Assembly (NCBI GenBank): GCA_021796315.1
Contig: JAJYOH010000086.1
Coordinates: forward strand, 1 to 14,669
DNA from: Chloroflexota bacterium
Lineage (GTDB): Bacteria; Chloroflexota; Anaerolineae; Anaerolineales; Villigracilaceae
Length of the DNA: 14,669 bases
Direction of reading: 5' to 3'
Shown: positions 14,312-14,669 of the stretch, in pieces
How the letters are laid out: each line of letters begins with the position of its first letter
How positions within the stretch are numbered: the first letter of the stretch is position 1
The notes under the pieces: model-generated
What the model saw: only the letters and a program-made list of their open reading frames with translations
What the model was told of the DNA's origin: nothing
Database searches by the model: none
Program-made: the position numbers and the translations under genes

Positions 14312-14669
14312 CCATGAACATGGAAGCTGCCGTCTCAGCCCCTCAAGTAAAAAACACGCGCACGTTTCGCCATGCGCTGGGAGTCATCGCGCGCGATCCG
14401 CTCTCGCTGGCGAGCACGATTGTCATTGTTTTGTTTGTTCTCATGGCTTTGTTTGCCTATCAAGTCGCACCACATCCCGATGAAGGCGCGGGAAAAACGA
14501 ACGTGCCCAATTCCATGCTGGCGCCTTCGTGGGAGCATCCATTCGGAACAGACTTGCTTGGGCGCGACATATTGAGCCGCGTGATCATCGGCGCACAACC
14601 CGCCTTGATCGTTCCCATCGGAGTGGTTTTGTTCGCGGTTCTGATCGGCGATTTACGCATCCGATTCAA
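14308..14669 (+). CDS. ABC transporter permease, DppC/OppC type (3' end off the right edge)
   Basis: 120 codons are visible. The ATG at 14308 overlaps the DppB stop; in-frame ATGs at 14314 and 14320 are alternatives. The N-terminus has a short cytoplasmic arm, RDPLSLASTIVIVLFVLMAL as first TM helix, then the OppC signature HPFGTDLLGRDILSRVIIGA and the start of the second TM helix ending VLIG. After that the predicted residues become DLRIRF, which does not fit the family (a V-P-L/A-x-G-type continuation is expected). The last 20 bases exactly match 13812-13831, so the C-terminal few residues shown are probably not real. Confidence 0.9.
   Translation, partial: MTMNMEAAVSAPQVKNTRTFRHALGVIARDPLSLASTIVIVLFVLMALFAYQVAPHPDEGAGKTNVPNSMLAPSWEHPFGTDLLGRDILSRVIIGAQPALIVPIGVVLFAVLIGDLRIRF
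14650..14669 (+). repeat. Terminal 20-nt exact duplicate of an internal DppB-gene stretch
   Basis: Bases 14650-14669 equal 13812-13831 exactly (GATTTACGCATCCGATTCAA), with a mismatch one base earlier. The duplicate lies at the very end of the window and disrupts the expected DppC reading. It looks like an assembly-graph overlap of k-1 length rather than a biological repeat. Confidence 0.75.

Overview
The window looks like a contig from a Chloroflexota bacterium, most likely an Anaerolineae-type lineage. This is inferred from protein style: a giant MalT-like regulator with a C-terminal BTAD domain, lipoproteins with Thr/Pro/Ala-rich linkers, a Thr/Pro linker followed by a lamin-tail-like start, and several short palindromic repeat families. 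No rRNA, tRNA or CRISPR array is visible.

Left part (1-2271, minus strand): a 7-TM membrane protein cut by the left edge, preceded by a membrane-anchored histidine kinase, with a palindromic dispersed repeat between them. The kinase carries an in-frame insertion of 48-bp palindromic repeat units inside its ATPase domain. Between 2272 and 3313 there is no intact gene. The stretch holds AT-rich DNA and remnants of an HD-GYP phosphodiesterase and an IS5-type transposase.

Centre (3314-7874, minus strand): a tight five-gene operon transcribed right to left. The order is a xylose-isomerase-like TIM-barrel protein, LuxS, a sugar phosphate cyclase of the 2-epi-5-epi-valiolone synthase (EEVS) type, a UbiG-like O-methyltransferase and a UbiA prenyltransferase. 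LuxS and the cyclase overlap by 4 nt, and the cyclase and methyltransferase by 17 nt. The pairing of cyclase with UbiA recalls the eboC/eboD core of Ebo clusters. The pairing of cyclase with O-methyltransferase recalls mycosporine/gadusol pathways. LuxS could recycle the S-adenosylhomocysteine-derived product, although the nucleosidase that would normally precede it is not present. The proposed product, a methylated prenylated cyclitol or quinone-like lipid, is inference. This block is lower in GC than its right-hand neighbours and has gene remnants on both sides, so it may have been acquired as a unit.

Right part (8251-14669): a 1073-aa STAND/MalT-type regulator with BTAD domain (minus strand) is divergent from a peptide-type ABC importer (plus strand): a lipoprotein solute-binding protein, a DppB-like permease and the start of a DppC-like permease. 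The shared intergenic region holds two TTTGCAAA palindromes 11 bp apart, placed almost symmetrically between candidate -10 boxes, which fits a SARP/BTAD operator. The last 20 bases exactly duplicate an internal stretch of the preceding permease gene and break the expected DppC protein sequence, so the right end is probably an assembly artefact.
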